A stretch of 64,000 bases of DNA, taken from Tachypleus tridentatus. Its lineage: Eukaryota > Arthropoda > Merostomata > Xiphosura > Limulidae. A program made the position numbers and the translations under genes. Position 1 is the stretch's first letter, and each line of letters starts with the position of its first letter. The notes beneath the pieces were generated by a model. It worked only from the letters and a program-made list of their open reading frames with translations, did no database searches and was not told where the DNA came from. The DNA lies in contig NC_134830.1 of the NCBI RefSeq assembly GCF_004210375.1, positions 66,008,326 through 66,072,325 of the forward strand. The letters run 5' to 3'. This document shows, in pieces, positions 23,100-33,704 of this stretch.

Positions 23100-23217
23100 T
23101 TGCTTCTAGTTAAGCGCAAAGTTACAAAATGAGCTATCTGTACTATGCCCACCACGGGTTCAAAACCAGTTTTCTTGCGTTATAAACCTTTATATTTTCC
23201 TTTGTGTAACTGGGGGC
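23100..23217 (-). mobile_element. SINE family C (tandem neighbour)
   Basis: TTGCTTCTAGTTAAGCGCAA, CTATCTGTACTATGCCCACC, ACGGGTTCAAAACCAG, ending GTGTAACTGGGGGC. Same orientation as the copy immediately upstream. Confidence 0.75.
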
Positions 23218-23295
23218 AGGACTATACATCCCTGTTTAACTCCAGAGCTTACTTCGAGCCATTCTTGTCATTGATAATTATTAAACGTTCTTATG

Positions 23296-23303
23296 TGACG
23301 TCA
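23296..23303. promoter_or_regulatory. Perfect CRE/ATF palindrome TGACGTCA
   Basis: Lies about 300 bp from another copy at 23592. Function not shown. Confidence 0.35.
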
Positions 23304-23591
23304 TTTTAGTGTATAATGTCTGTCAGTCAGTCAGTTTCTCTGAAAGGGAACCGAGCGCTTCAAAAAAAGAAAAGAAAAAAGAGTACAAGGTTATAGTAAG
23401 GATACATTTATACTCTACAACACAACGGTTCAGGAGAAATTAACACAATATTACAGTAAAGAGGTTACAGAAACTTATTTTGCTTCATCGAACAACTTCT
23501 TGCCGATGCGCTTGAATTTAATCAGAACTCAAAGCTTTCAACAAATAAACAAGTATTTATTTTGTAACATTCATTATGATTACGCTAACAC

Positions 23592-23599
23592 TGACGTCA
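23592..23599. promoter_or_regulatory. Perfect CRE/ATF palindrome TGACGTCA
   Basis: Second site of a loose pair with 23296. Function not shown. Confidence 0.35.
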
Positions 23600-24194
23600 A
23601 TTTCTGTGTGCATGATCTGCTTTGTTTGTCGTAGAAAATATTTAGCAGTTGAAACTAATGATAAACATTTCCATCTTATCTTTAGCAAAGATGAAGTACA
23701 TATATGCGTTTCGTTTCGTCATTCATAAAACTTCATTGACAAGATTGTAATCTATCAAAGAAACAGTAGAACTTTAAAAAAAACGTCTAACAAGTGTTTC
23801 ATAGTCATTTACTTCAGTCAACAAAACAAGAGATATGATAAACAATGACAATTATATACACATAGTAATGTTTTTGTAATAGTATTGCCAATGCACATAT
23901 GTCTTACAAAGTGCACAAGTTAGTAAAACGTTATAATGCTACCGTATTTAGCTATAGTAACGGAGATTGCTGTTAATAAAATGTATTGAAATAGGTACAA
24001 TACTATTATTAGTTACAGTAGTTACAATATATCGATTAACTGATTCTACACATGGCTAAATTTCAATTCGTGATCCCCAATTAACCTATATCTCGTCCTA
24101 ACTTTGGTTTTTAACATAAATTATCAACTTTATTCTTCTTTATAACGGCAGCAGTGAAACGTCCCAATGAGTTTTACCCAAGTTGAAGATAATT

Positions 24195-24262
24195 TGTTTG
24201 TTTTAGAATTTTCACGCAAGGCTACACAGGGATAGTTTCGCAAAGTCGTCCTTAATTTTAAA
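24195..24262 (-). mobile_element. SINE family A 3' fragment, degenerate
   Basis: TTTGTTTTAGAATTTTCACG, GCAAGGCTACACAGGG and GTCGTCCTTAATTTT match the reversed 3' end of family A. The rest is missing. Confidence 0.5.
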
Positions 24263-25320
24263 CTTATAGTTCAATTCCCGACCTTTGACAACCAATAAGC
24301 TTTCATGAGTTTTTTTTTGTTATGCCCCATAGGAACTCTGAAACGTCTTAATTTATATTCGCTTTCTATTTTTACGAGTTTGATAGCCATTTTAATTTTT
24401 CCCCTTGCTACTGCCTTGATTACTACTTTTATATCCCTAGTCACTATTACCTTTTCTGGGATTCTTGAGCATGACCCATATTTCCACGACACCTAATACA
24501 CATGAATTTCTAGAAATGGTAATCCCAATATGACTACATGTGAAAGGCCCTCACTCACACCATCCCGCCATCTTCGTGAAGCCACCGAAATAAATGCTGC
24601 TCATGTCTAGGAGACTTTTATTGCCAGTATCTGTTACACTGTTTATTTGTCTGCTGTATGTTTTATATTGCCGTTCGTGTTTATTGTATTGATCAATATT
24701 TGACGAAGCTAATACAATATAACAGAAAAACTGTTAACAAGACAAAATCAACAAGTCAAGTGTGCGTTATAATAAATCAAAGTTTTCAACTTGTTTTAAT
24801 CATTCTTTAAAGGTGGCGTTAGTGCGCAAGAATATACTATTTTCTGGAACTTCAATGATATTGCTACTTCACATCCGCCCCATTTTTACAATAATATTTT
24901 GCGTGGAACTGAGTAAGAAAAACAGGTATTTTGCGATGAATTATAAGAGTAATTACTGTTGTATTATTAATGTTAACAGCTCTGACACATTTCATATATA
25001 ATATTGTAAATGAGATCAAATAAAGACTGTTTTAACATGACCACATGTTTTTGTTTTGAACATTTGAAGCGCTGCAGGAATGTTCAGTAAACCAAATGTG
25101 TAAATGTATAGAGATGTCAACACCACTCCAGAAAACACAAACAACATAAATAATTATTTTAAAAAAGACACAGCAACGTACAAAGCAATTGAACAAGTTG
25201 GTAGTTGCATAATAAAAACAAAATCCTAGACTGTTAAACAGAGAATTAATGGTTCGCTTCTATTTGTTTCAAAAACATAGTATGCGCTTTGTGGTCTCGA
25301 GTATGCCATAAAACTAGTGG
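24263..25320. other. No supported feature
   Basis: Overlapping opposite-strand frames at 24271-24492 and 24305-24496 mirror each other; neither has recognised motifs. AT-rich otherwise. Confidence 0.35.
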
Positions 25321-25335
25321 TAAAAATTCACACAA

Positions 25336-25612
25336 GGACTGGCATGGCCAGGTGGGTTAAGGCGTTCGACTCGTAATTCGAAGATCGCGGGTTCGAATCC
25401 CGGTCGCACCAAACATGCTCGTCCTTTCAGCCATGGGGCGTTATAATGTGACGGTCAATCCCACTATTCGTTGGTAAAAGAGTAGCCCAAGAGGTGGCCG
25501 TGGATGGTGATGGCTAGTTGCCTTCCCTCTAGTCTTACACTGCTAAATTAGGAATAGCTAGCGCAGATAGTCCTCGTGTAGCTTTGCGCGATATTAAAAA
25601 CAAACAAACAAA
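25336..25612 (+). mobile_element. SINE family A, full length; clearest tRNA-like head
   Basis: The head (about 25336-25411) has A-box-like TGGCCAGGTGGGTTAAGGCG and B box GGTTCGAATCCC. Around 25365 a 5-bp stem TTCGA/TTCGA-type arm encloses loop CTCGTAA, placing CGT at the anticodon position, as in tRNA-Thr(CGT). The body and 3' part are typical, with tail AAACAAACAAACAAA. TAAAAATTCACACA (25321-25334) and TAAAAATCACAC (25613-25624) are a near-duplicate flank. Confidence 0.92.
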
Positions 25613-25619
25613 TAAAAAT

Positions 25620-25725
25620 CACACTATTCGGTAAAACAAGAGTAATACAAGTTGGGGTTTATCAGTACAAAAGTAGGGGTGGCTACGAGCAGACAGACTT
25701 TTGTGTAGCTGTAAGCGCATATTCT
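25620..25725 (+). mobile_element. SINE family A 3' fragment, degenerate
   Basis: CACTATTCGGTAAAACAAGAG, GGGGTGGCTACGAGCAGAC and TTTGTGTAGCTGTAAGCGCA retain family A order. It directly follows the full-length copy. Confidence 0.55.
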
Positions 25726-26399
25726 AAAGTAAAAAAAAAAACACACGAAAAAAACTGAAATGATTAATATGTAGTGTCGATATTAAAGTTTTCTGTACAA
25801 GCTCAGACATTCTATAGCACAAAATCAACCTGATTCAGAAGTCTAACATATTTCACTTTAAAACTCTGTGCTAATTCCCTTTCTTTCAAGACTTGCTATG
25901 GGTTTGAGTGTTATCAACAAAACAGTTGCTACAAAAACAATGTAGTCAACATACTGTAAAACATTCTATTTGAGGAATAATATTATGGAAAAAAACAAAC
26001 GATGAATTTACATTTATTTTACAAAGAGTAAAAATACTTCATTGTAATAAAGGTACAAAACCGTTGTTGCGATAGATGAAAGCAGATTTTTGCGATAGAT
26101 AAAGGCAGATTTTCAGACATAAGTAACTTTTAATTTAGAATGCATGTTCAAATTTTGAAATGTAAGATATGACACAAAAACGTTAGTTCTTTTCTTTTGA
26201 ACTCCTTTAAGCCTCAAGCGGCACTAGAACTTACCGACGTTTTAACAGATATTTATTTTCTTATTTTATTAAAACTGTAACTTCTTTGTCTCTGTGATGT
26301 TAGTCTACATACCTGTTAGTAACTCAGTCTTATAGGAAGGACACAAGCACCACTACTGTGTTAGACACTATCGATTGCTTCCCGATGATATTCTAACGA
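25726..26399. other. No supported feature
   Basis: AT-rich. GCGATAGATGAAAGCAGATTT and a near copy occur in tandem at about 26068-26115 (two units). Confidence 0.35.
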
Positions 26400-26600
26400 T
26401 TTTCAGAAATCAATGGTGTTGTCATGGAGACGGGAGCTCGAGTGCACGAGAGAGTGATGAATCTCCTCGCCCACCCAATAATCAGATCCCGATAATCAGT
26501 TTTACTGATGGTCTGCTTCCATATAGGCTGCAGAATTAGCTTGGAGTAAAGCACACGACGACGGGGGCGTCTCGAAAATTCGGATGGAAAGGATACAGAG
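26400..26600. other. CpG/GC-richer island with X-box-like site
   Basis: Stands out from AT-rich flanks: GGAGACGGGAGCTCGAGTGC, CGACGACGGGGGCGTCTCG. Contains an RFX X-box-like GTTGTCATGGAGAC at 26418-26431. No repeat family recognised. It could be a promoter, enhancer or conserved non-coding element. Confidence 0.4.
26418..26431. promoter_or_regulatory. RFX X-box-like motif
   Basis: GTTGTCATGGAGAC, two imperfect half sites separated by AT as in the X-box GTTGCC-AT-GGNAAC. Sequence resemblance only. Confidence 0.35.
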
Positions 26601-27296
26601 GAACAGCGATTGAAAATATAAAACCATTAAATCATGTAGTGTTCTGTAAAATATCATCAATAGCTAAGTTTATATCTGGCCTACAAGTTATATTTTATAC
26701 AGTATAGACGTTGAAACTAAATACACTGGCAAAATATTCACTGTGACCAAGTTCATCCAAGCCAATTCATTTCAATGTCACTGTATCTTTGTACTTAACA
26801 GCAAAAAACGAAACCTCTTTGCCAAACATGTCAGTGAATTTTTTAAAGATATCGATTCAAAACTACGTACAGACTATAAAACTATCAGCTCTGACTTCAA
26901 ATATATTTTTTTTCAGATGTTGAAAATGCTTCCAGATGTGTTACATAAAACACTGTTTATTTTAATTTCTTTACTGACGAACTGAATGAAAAGCGTATAG
27001 GTAATGTATACTGACAAGCAACAATTCAAAGAAAATGTATCGTTGGGCGTACAGAAATCAGTATATTACCTTTTGTTGTTTTCTATGGTATAATGGAGTT
27101 CAAACTATAAGGTAAAGATATTGTAGGAATATATTGTGTTCAGCGTAACCATTTGTCATCCAAAATCATACATTTAGCCAATGTACCAGGTAACAGTTAC
27201 TCCTTGAAATTTAGTTAAATACTGCGTACAAGTTCGATCGATAACAAGCTATATATATGTATAACTAGATGGATTTATAATTAGATACTCCCCATG
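26601..27296. other. No supported feature
   Basis: AT-rich. An 80-codon plus frame at 26743-26985 has no recognised motif. Confidence 0.35.
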
Positions 27297-27409
27297 TTTG
27301 TTTTAGAGCAGAGCCACATTGAGCCATCATTTATGTTCACCGCTGAGAATCGAACCCCGGATTTTTGTATTGTAATTCCGTAAACTTACCGCTTTTCCAT
27401 CGGGTAACC
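27297..27409 (-). mobile_element. SINE family B/C-like
   Basis: GTTTGTTTTAGAGCAGAGCC, ACATTGAGCCATC, GCTGAGAATCGAACCCCGG (B box reversed), TTCCGTAAACTTACCGC. The 3' module is closer to B and the tail closer to C. Confidence 0.7.
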
Positions 27410-27835
27410 CAAATAAAGAAACTGACAGATATACAGACATATAGTTACACGGATAAATGCGTAGTTAATTATCGCAAAAATATGAGGTTCGTCTAAAAAT
27501 GGTTTACAAATCTATTAAAGATGTTTTTCATATAAGTATATAGTCATACATGTTAGTTATACATAACGGACTACTGATAAACACGTTCCAACTTAAAATT
27601 ATATTTCGTCAATAAATAAACAAGAAGAACATTAAAAATGTACTTGAATTCCTTCATGTGTATATCTGATGATTTTAATGACGTTAAAAAGATGTGTGTT
27701 TTTTCATTAGTCGATAATCCGAACCCCAAACGTGTATACATTTATTTAAGGGTAAAGAATCGTCGCAAGGTTGTTATATTATTGGCTCAGCACCAAGCAA
27801 ATAAACGCACAGATTTAATTTTATTAGAAACATCA

Positions 27836-28165
27836 GGAGTTATTGATGTGCAGATGGAATGATGCAAAAGACAGTAAATATAATTCACGTGAAGACAAGA
27901 AAGGCTACTGATGTATGGAAGTTATTAGTGTACAGGTATAGTTATACAAAAGACAATAAATGAAGCCTCTGTGTGACAAATGAAGATAACTAAGGCACCG
28001 TGACACTTGACGGTTACAGATATTATTGTTGTGTAGGTACAATGACACACAAAACATTAAGTAAAACCTCTGTGTATTACTTGACGGTAACATTTATTAT
28101 TAATGTGTAGGTACAGTGACACACAAGACATCAAATGAAACTTCTCTGTATTACCTTAAAATAAC
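27836..28165. repeat. Minisatellite, about 75-80 bp unit, about 4 diverged copies
   Basis: Repeated blocks TGTGTAGGTACAGTGACACA, AAAGACA-TAAATGAA and CCTCTGTGTATTACTTGACG recur at about 75-bp spacing. Copies differ by substitutions and small indels. Frames across it contain stops. Confidence 0.75.
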
Positions 28166-28930
28166 GCCAATTGTCATTGTGTATTTGTAGTGATAACTTT
28201 AAACATTTTCACGTATTCAGCAATTCTTAACTGCTTGTCAGAATTTTAGCGCATTTTACGAAAGCGTAAGCTTATATTCAAAATGGAAATGTGATATAAT
28301 ATCTTATTCACGAACTTTTCTAGAGCATATGAAACATGAACCTGTATTTAGAAGTTAATGACATGTTCATTAAGTGCATATGACATAGTTTATATTTTCA
28401 CATTTTGCAATAGGATGTCGTTTTAATCTAGATTAGTAAAGTATTTGCTGTCTACATCTATCAAGGATTTACAAAAAAAAAAAAATATTTACATAAAGCT
28501 TAAAGCTCAGAAGTTTGACCTAGAACCTAGAGAAAACATGAAGTCTTTCTGTGTACCTTTATATTTAAAAGACATCAAACTCGATTATTATTATTATGTT
28601 TAGTCTAAATACCAGTGTGCTTTTAGTCCTATTTTTATTACTAACATTAATTATCATTTTTAAATTATTTATTCCAAGAACATTTTGCTTGTGCAAAGGT
28701 TGCACTGAGTTATATATACTAATTGTTTCACTAATAGGAGCGTTTAATGCAATAACCTATATTTCGTTTAAGCCGCTTCCAAACAGTTTTGAGAGGTAAG
28801 AAAACAACATATGAATCAGCAAGATGTAACTTAATGAGTCTTGTATTTTCACGTTATATTCTATTAGGTTTGTTTTTAGATTCACGGATCTGGTCAGACT
28901 TAAAAAGCACTCTACAGGTTTGTGTACTCC
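28166..28930. other. No supported feature
   Basis: AT-rich. A 67-codon plus frame at 28596-28799 is strongly hydrophobic at its start but has no recognised family. Confidence 0.35.
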
Positions 28931-28943
28931 ATTCTGAAATCCT

Positions 28944-29109
28944 CATCAGTGATGACGAGAAACCCACTTGTTGAGAAATTTATATGCAAAAACGGCTCGT
29001 TTGGGCTTCGGCCATCTTGAGGCTTCGGTCATCGAAGAAGGTCGAAACGTTGTTCGCTCTTCTATGTAAAGTGTTTTCTCAGCCCAAACGAGCCGTTTTT
29101 GCATATAAA
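28944..29109. mobile_element. Foldback element with perfect 13-bp target duplication
   Basis: Starts CATCAGTGATGACGAGAAAC, then arm TGCAAAAACGGCTCGTTTGG and its exact inverse CCAAACGAGCCGTTTTTGCA near the other end. The centre (29015-29060) has GGTCATCG facing AAGAAGGTCGAAACGTTG, as if two inverted copies of the hammerhead-like segment were joined. ATTCTGAAATCCT occurs perfectly on both sides (28931-28943 and 29110-29122). This is the clearest member of the family. Confidence 0.88.
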
Positions 29110-29122
29110 ATTCTGAAATCCT

Positions 29123-29459
29123 ATTTCAAATATTACTTAGAGAAACATGAATTTTAAGAAAATACAAAAATTTTACACTTCAAAAACTGTTTCTCACATC
29201 TCCTATTTTCCTATAAAGGAGGGGGGTAAAGAGGTTACAGTAATAACATTTCTCTTTTTTATATGTTCTAGCACTATTTTTGCATTTTCGTATAATAATA
29301 CATCGTAGTTTCGTGTTTACAAATTTGTGTTCTAGCTTTAAGACCTTGCTGTACATATTATTTTTACGCTTATAGACAGACATCGAGAAAAAACGTTCTT
29401 TCATACAAAGTACATATAAAGACAAGAACATGAAATCTTCAACAAATAAATGATAGGTT
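29123..29459. other. No supported feature
   Basis: AT-rich. An 83-codon minus frame at 29180-29431 is unrecognised. Confidence 0.35.
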
Positions 29460-29590
29460 ACAGAAGAGAGGGCGTTTTCGTCAAAGCGGCCTCATGAACG
29501 TCATCTATGTAATCATCGTTAACTAATGACGTCATTCGGGTCACGAAAATAATGTTCGGGCGTCGTCGTCGACCTCATTAAAATTTCCCT
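29460..29590. other. CpG-richer patch with CRE palindrome
   Basis: GAGAGGGCGTTTTCGTCAAA through GGGCGTCGTCGTCGACCTC has many CpGs and contains TGACGTCA at 29527. No repeat family is recognised. A small regulatory element is possible. Confidence 0.35.
29527..29534. promoter_or_regulatory. Perfect CRE/ATF palindrome TGACGTCA
   Basis: Part of AATGACGTCATT, symmetric over 12 bases, inside a CpG-richer patch. Function not shown. Confidence 0.4.
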
Positions 29591-30020
29591 CAAGATACTT
29601 TCTTATTTATTTACTTAATTAGGTGTATGCTTCTATTATACTTCAAATAACGTGAAGATAATTCACGAATACTGGAGCAGGTTGATAAGACAGATGTTGG
29701 AGTTAAACCCAGTTTTAAGTTTTTAAAATCTTTCATATTTTATGTTTCTAAAATATAATTAAGAGCATCAATGGGTGTTTCACGTCAAGATCACAAGAGA
29801 CTAGTTTTGTAAGTATTCAAATATATTACAATATTCTTTATTATTCTTTCAATCGATGAAAAGCTTTTTGTCATTGTAATTTAAATAATAGGAATAGTTC
29901 GAAAAAGTGTGAATTTCTTACTATGAAGTCCATTATTCCAGACTACCCACATTAATTATTTAATTTACATATGGGACTCAGTTTTGAAACAAACAACAAC
30001 AAACTACTTTATACGTGGTT
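29591..30020. other. No supported feature
   Basis: AT-rich, no repeat recognised. Confidence 0.35.
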
Positions 30021-30090
30021 AATTATATAGTAGTATAATTAGTAGTATAGTAGTATAGTAGTAGTAAATTAGTAAAGTAGTAAATTATAT
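30021..30090. repeat. TAG/TAT-rich simple repeat
   Basis: Runs of AGTAGTATAGTAGTATAGTA and AGTAAATTAGTAAAGTAGTA: imperfect trinucleotide/pentanucleotide low complexity. Confidence 0.75.
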
Positions 30091-30226
30091 AAAGAAGTCA
30101 TAACTTGCATTTCCTTTTGCGCTTGAACGTTTTTTAACTACAAAAGATAACACTTAAAAGTTGTTATTGAAATGGACAACCAGCATATTGAACTGGTGCG
30201 TTCGCTTATGTATAAGAATGTGATAA

Positions 30227-30280
30227 CAAATGACGTCAGTTCTTGTTTTCCAACAAACGACGTCAGTTCTTGTTTTCAAG
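30227..30280. repeat. 27-bp tandem duplication carrying CRE core
   Basis: ACGTCAGTTCTTGTTTTC occurs twice with a 27-bp period. The first unit has a perfect TGACGTCA (30231), the second CGACGTCA (30258). Confidence 0.85.
30231..30238. promoter_or_regulatory. Perfect CRE/ATF palindrome TGACGTCA
   Basis: Lies in the 27-bp duplication. The neighbouring unit has one mismatch. Confidence 0.35.
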
Positions 30281-30965
30281 ATTGCGTTGCATGAGCTTAA
30301 TTCAAACCGATCCCCTACTGACTGTAATTCCAATTTGGTGTTGAAGTATGGGAAGCTTTCAGTCAAATGCTCTAGTCTGTTGTACACAAGAAATCAGAAG
30401 TGTTACTAACATATTTGTACTCAAGACATATTCGCGAGTTGCTGACGCCAATGTGACTCGGACACTGACAAACAGGCATGCAAGATATTGTTCATGCAAA
30501 GAATAAACATACTTTTGTCCATCATATAGTTTGCATATCATATCTGGTAATCACCCGCACCTATCACGAACTGTCACTAAATAATCAATGTAGGGTCAAA
30601 TGAGTAGTTCGTTAACTCTGGTATCAAATAGATAATACCGTGTTGAAGGTCACTTTATGAATGGTCGTAGCGTGTGTTCTTTGAACCCCGTCCTTGCGGC
30701 AAGATTTAAAGAGTAATAAAGATTGTAGTATTTAATTGTTATTATGATAATCAAAACTCACCAAATTGTTTTCAGCAATGTATAATAAAAAAATCAAAAG
30801 GCTTTAGTAGTGATGTGAATTCAAAAGCCTTGTAAATCCTGCTTTTATATTACATTTAAAATATATGTATAAACCTTAGCTGTAGAATCTTCAAGGAGTG
30901 AAATTGAGAAAGTCGTATTTGATAAACTATAAGAATTTCATCATCAGTGGAGTACATTCGCAAAC
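30281..30965. other. No supported feature
   Basis: Two short minus frames (30154-30387, 30359-30541) are unrecognised. Confidence 0.35.
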
Positions 30966-31178
30966 GTCGCAAACAATGTTTATAACTACAAGTTAAATAG
31001 TTTCGTCACAAACAATGTTTATAACTACAAGTTAAATAGTTTCGTCACAAACAATGTTTATAACTGCAAATTGAATAGCTTCGTCACAAACAATGTTTAT
31101 AACTACAAGTTAAATAGCTTCGTCACAAACAATGTTTTACTGCAAGTTAAATAGCTTCATCACAAACAATGTTTTTGG
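30966..31178. repeat. 39-bp minisatellite, about 5.5 units
   Basis: GTCACAAACAATGTTTATAA plus CTACAAGTTAAATAGTTTC repeats from 30966 at 39-bp steps (30966, 31005, 31044, 31083). A 37-bp unit follows at 31122, then a partial one. Neighbouring units differ at one to three positions, so expansion is fairly recent. Units abut with no spacers, so it is not a CRISPR-like array. Confidence 0.95.
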
Positions 31179-31488
31179 CTGTTTTTATTTTAAATAATTC
31201 TTGCTGTATCATTCATTAGTTTACTGTATACATAACTTGTTAAAATAAACTGTATAATGTTTGAATTTCTAAAATCAGCAGTGCTGGAAAGAGTTTCGTT
31301 AACAAGTAATTACTGTTTTAAGTTTTACGCTTCACAAGATCAACAATAAAATCCCGATTTTTCCAAATATAATTATTTTTTATTAATTTAAACTAAATCA
31401 CATTCATTTTATTTATAACAATGAAGTATATTTTTCTTCAACCTCTAAATACAATGTTTTCTATCAATTTCTCGGCATTACTAAGTAT
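31179..31488. other. AT-rich gap between minisatellites
   Basis: No feature recognised. Confidence 0.35.
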
Positions 31489-31767
31489 AAACTAGACCTG
31501 ATTAGATGATATGCAGCTAGTAACTATAGAAACCAGATATGATCAGATGACGCGCAGGTAGTAGCTATATAACTATTCCTGATCAAATGGTACATAGCTA
31601 CTAAGTACAGAAACTAGATCTGAGTAGATGATACGTAACTAATAACTATAGAAATCAAACCTAAACAGATGACACACAGGTAGTAATTACAGAAACTACG
31701 TCAGATAAGATGATATACCACGAGTAACCAGAAACTGTACCTAATTAGATAATAAACAGGTGGTAAC
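31489..31767. repeat. 41-bp minisatellite, about 7 diverged units
   Basis: Each unit starts AAACTAGA-CTGA and contains AGATGATA and TAGTAACTATAG-like ends. The first two are 41 bp; later ones lose or gain a base. Much more diverged than the 39-bp array upstream, so older. Confidence 0.85.
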
Positions 31768-32403
31768 AAAAAAATACACATGGTCAAATTTATCTAAAAC
31801 TATCTTAGTAAGAAGAAACTACGCCTCAGTAAATGATACATTAACATCAAGTAAAATTTATGTTTTATCAAACAATACCTACATGTACAGAAAACGTCTG
31901 AATAGCTAATATATTTTACGTGTATAATTTAACTAATTTATAGAAAACAGAAGTTTGTCATTATCTAATTATCAATAAGTTAAGATCGATGAAAACTACT
32001 ACATATATCAAATTGAAAATTAATTTAGTGAATAATTTAGTTAACTTAATATATAGATACAGGTATGATTAGAAGAGCTCAGTGTCATAACGTAAAAACG
32101 TATAGTGATTAGAATGGATTGATCTATCACTTTGATTTATTACATGTTACGATGCTACAAGAATAAATCATATCATGAAACAGGATATTAAACTAATAGA
32201 AATATATCATTCAGCGAAGATGTGTACTCTCCGCCCTAATAAGATTAGTTAGTTAGTTTTAAAACAATGTATTCTCTGAACGAACAACATATTTACGTTT
32301 CAGGCTGATGTTGTAGCCAATACTGTTTTCTTACCATAAAAAGAAGCCACATATAACTAAAGGAAGAACCGTTAAATAAAGAGTTGACTAATACAAACAA
32401 GCT
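31768..32403. other. AT-rich gap between minisatellites
   Basis: No supported feature over about 630 bp. Confidence 0.35.
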
Positions 32404-33310
32404 AGAGAAGGAAGCAACACACGGCTACTTTTCGTTATAAACTAACAAGAGGAAAAACACACGACAGCTTCTCATTATGAACTACCTCACAAGAGGAAAA
32501 AACACACGATTGCTTCTCATTATAAACTAACTAATAAGAGGAAGGAACACACGACAGCTTCTCATTACAATCTAACTAACAAGGGGAAATAGTTTCTTTT
32601 CTTTTTGAATTTCGCACAAAGCTACTCGAGGTCTATCTGTGCTAGCCGTCCCTAATTTAGCAGTGTAAGACTAGAGGGAAGGCAGCTAGTCATCACCACC
32701 CACCGCCAACTCTTGAGCTACTCTGTTACCAACGAATAATGGGATTGACTGTCACATAATAACGCCCCCTAGGCTGAAAGGGCAAGGGGAAAGAAAACAC
32801 GATAGCTTATCATTATAAACTAATTCGCAAGAGGAAGCAACACACGGCAGCTTCTCATTATAAATTAACTAACAAGAGGAAGGAACACACGGCAGCTCCT
32901 CATTATAAATTAACTAACAAGAGGAAGGAACACACGGCAGCTCCTCATTATAAACTAACTACCAAGAGGAAGAAACACACGCCAGCTTCTCATTATAAAC
33001 TAATTAACAACAAGAAGGAAAACACGGCAGCTTCTTATTATAAACTAACAAGAAAATAGAACACACGGCAGTTTCTCATTATAAACTAACTAACAAGAGG
33101 AAGGAACACACGTCACCTTCTCATTATAAATTAACTAACAAGAGGAAGGAACACACAGCAGTTTCTTATTATAAACTAACTAATAAGAGGAAGCAACAAA
33201 CGGCAGCTTCTCATTATAAACTGACTAATAAGAGGAAGGAACACACGACAGCTTCTCATTATAAACTAACTAATAAGAGGAAGGAACACACGGCAGCTGC
33301 TTATTATAAT
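32404..33310. repeat. 45-bp minisatellite, about 16 units, split by a SINE
   Basis: Units contain AAGAGGAAGGAACACACGGC and AGCTTCTCATTATAAACTAA; the period is 45 bp (e.g. 33061, 33106, 33151). Some units are shortened. A SINE A piece interrupts it at 32590-32783. Stop codons in the units make it non-coding. Confidence 0.95.
32590..32783 (-). mobile_element. 5'-truncated SINE family A inside the 45-bp array
   Basis: Reversed 3' and body parts from TTTTTGAATTTCGCACAAAG to GGCTGAAAGGGC; the tRNA-like head is missing. AAGGGGAAA flanks both ends (32581-32589 and 32784-32792). 5' truncation plus a target duplication is the mark of target-primed reverse transcription, and shows the array existed before insertion. 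Confidence 0.88.
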
Positions 33311-33704
33311 TTTACTACACTACAGAATTTCATATTAATTATTACTTATCTAGAAATGTGGTGTTCATCCCAGCCAGGCTAAAAGGATGGAGTGACGTGC
33401 CATGACTCTCTGTGTACAAGATCGAACTTTTGGCTAAGTCTGAGGCACTGCCACAGCTGTTCTAAATAAATAGAATGCCATTAGACTTACGTTACTGAAA
33501 AGTCATAAACAGTCTTAGATCATATCGTTCACGGCAACTTCGTTTATATTTTAAATTGAAAGAACAAACATTCAGTATAGTATAAAATTATTCATTTTTC
33601 TTCTTAAAAACACAAAAAAACATTGAAGACCTGCATAAAACAAATTACACTAATGAATATCAATTTGAAGTAAAGCTTGACAACTTTAACATATATATTA
33701 AAGC
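33311..33704. other. No supported feature
   Basis: A slightly GC-richer patch at 33360-33470; no repeat family recognised. Confidence 0.3.

Larger units (their letters stand above)
23218..24190. other. No supported gene; two CRE palindromes
   Basis: AT-rich DNA. TGACGTCA occurs at 23296 and 23592. Confidence 0.35.

Noticed and set aside
19561..23700. Shared ATCTTTAGCAAAGATGA at about 19560 and 23681
   Set aside because: Self-complementary 15-mer with no extended similarity around it; probably coincidence.
24271..24496. Opposite-strand frames with a hydrophobic plus translation
   Set aside because: Mirror-image frames over the same bases, with no family match and no supporting context.
25336..25412. 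Functional tRNA gene
   Set aside because: The tRNA-like fold is good, but the sequence continues directly into the SINE body shared by more than 20 copies and has no pol III terminator run after the head.
28944..28970. Second hammerhead-like match, TGATGACGAGAAAC, at the foldback start
   Set aside because: It has the two conserved halves but no room for stem II between them, so it cannot form the ribozyme fold.
30966..31178. CRISPR-like array
   Set aside because: The 39-bp units abut with no unique spacers, and the genome is animal. It is a minisatellite.
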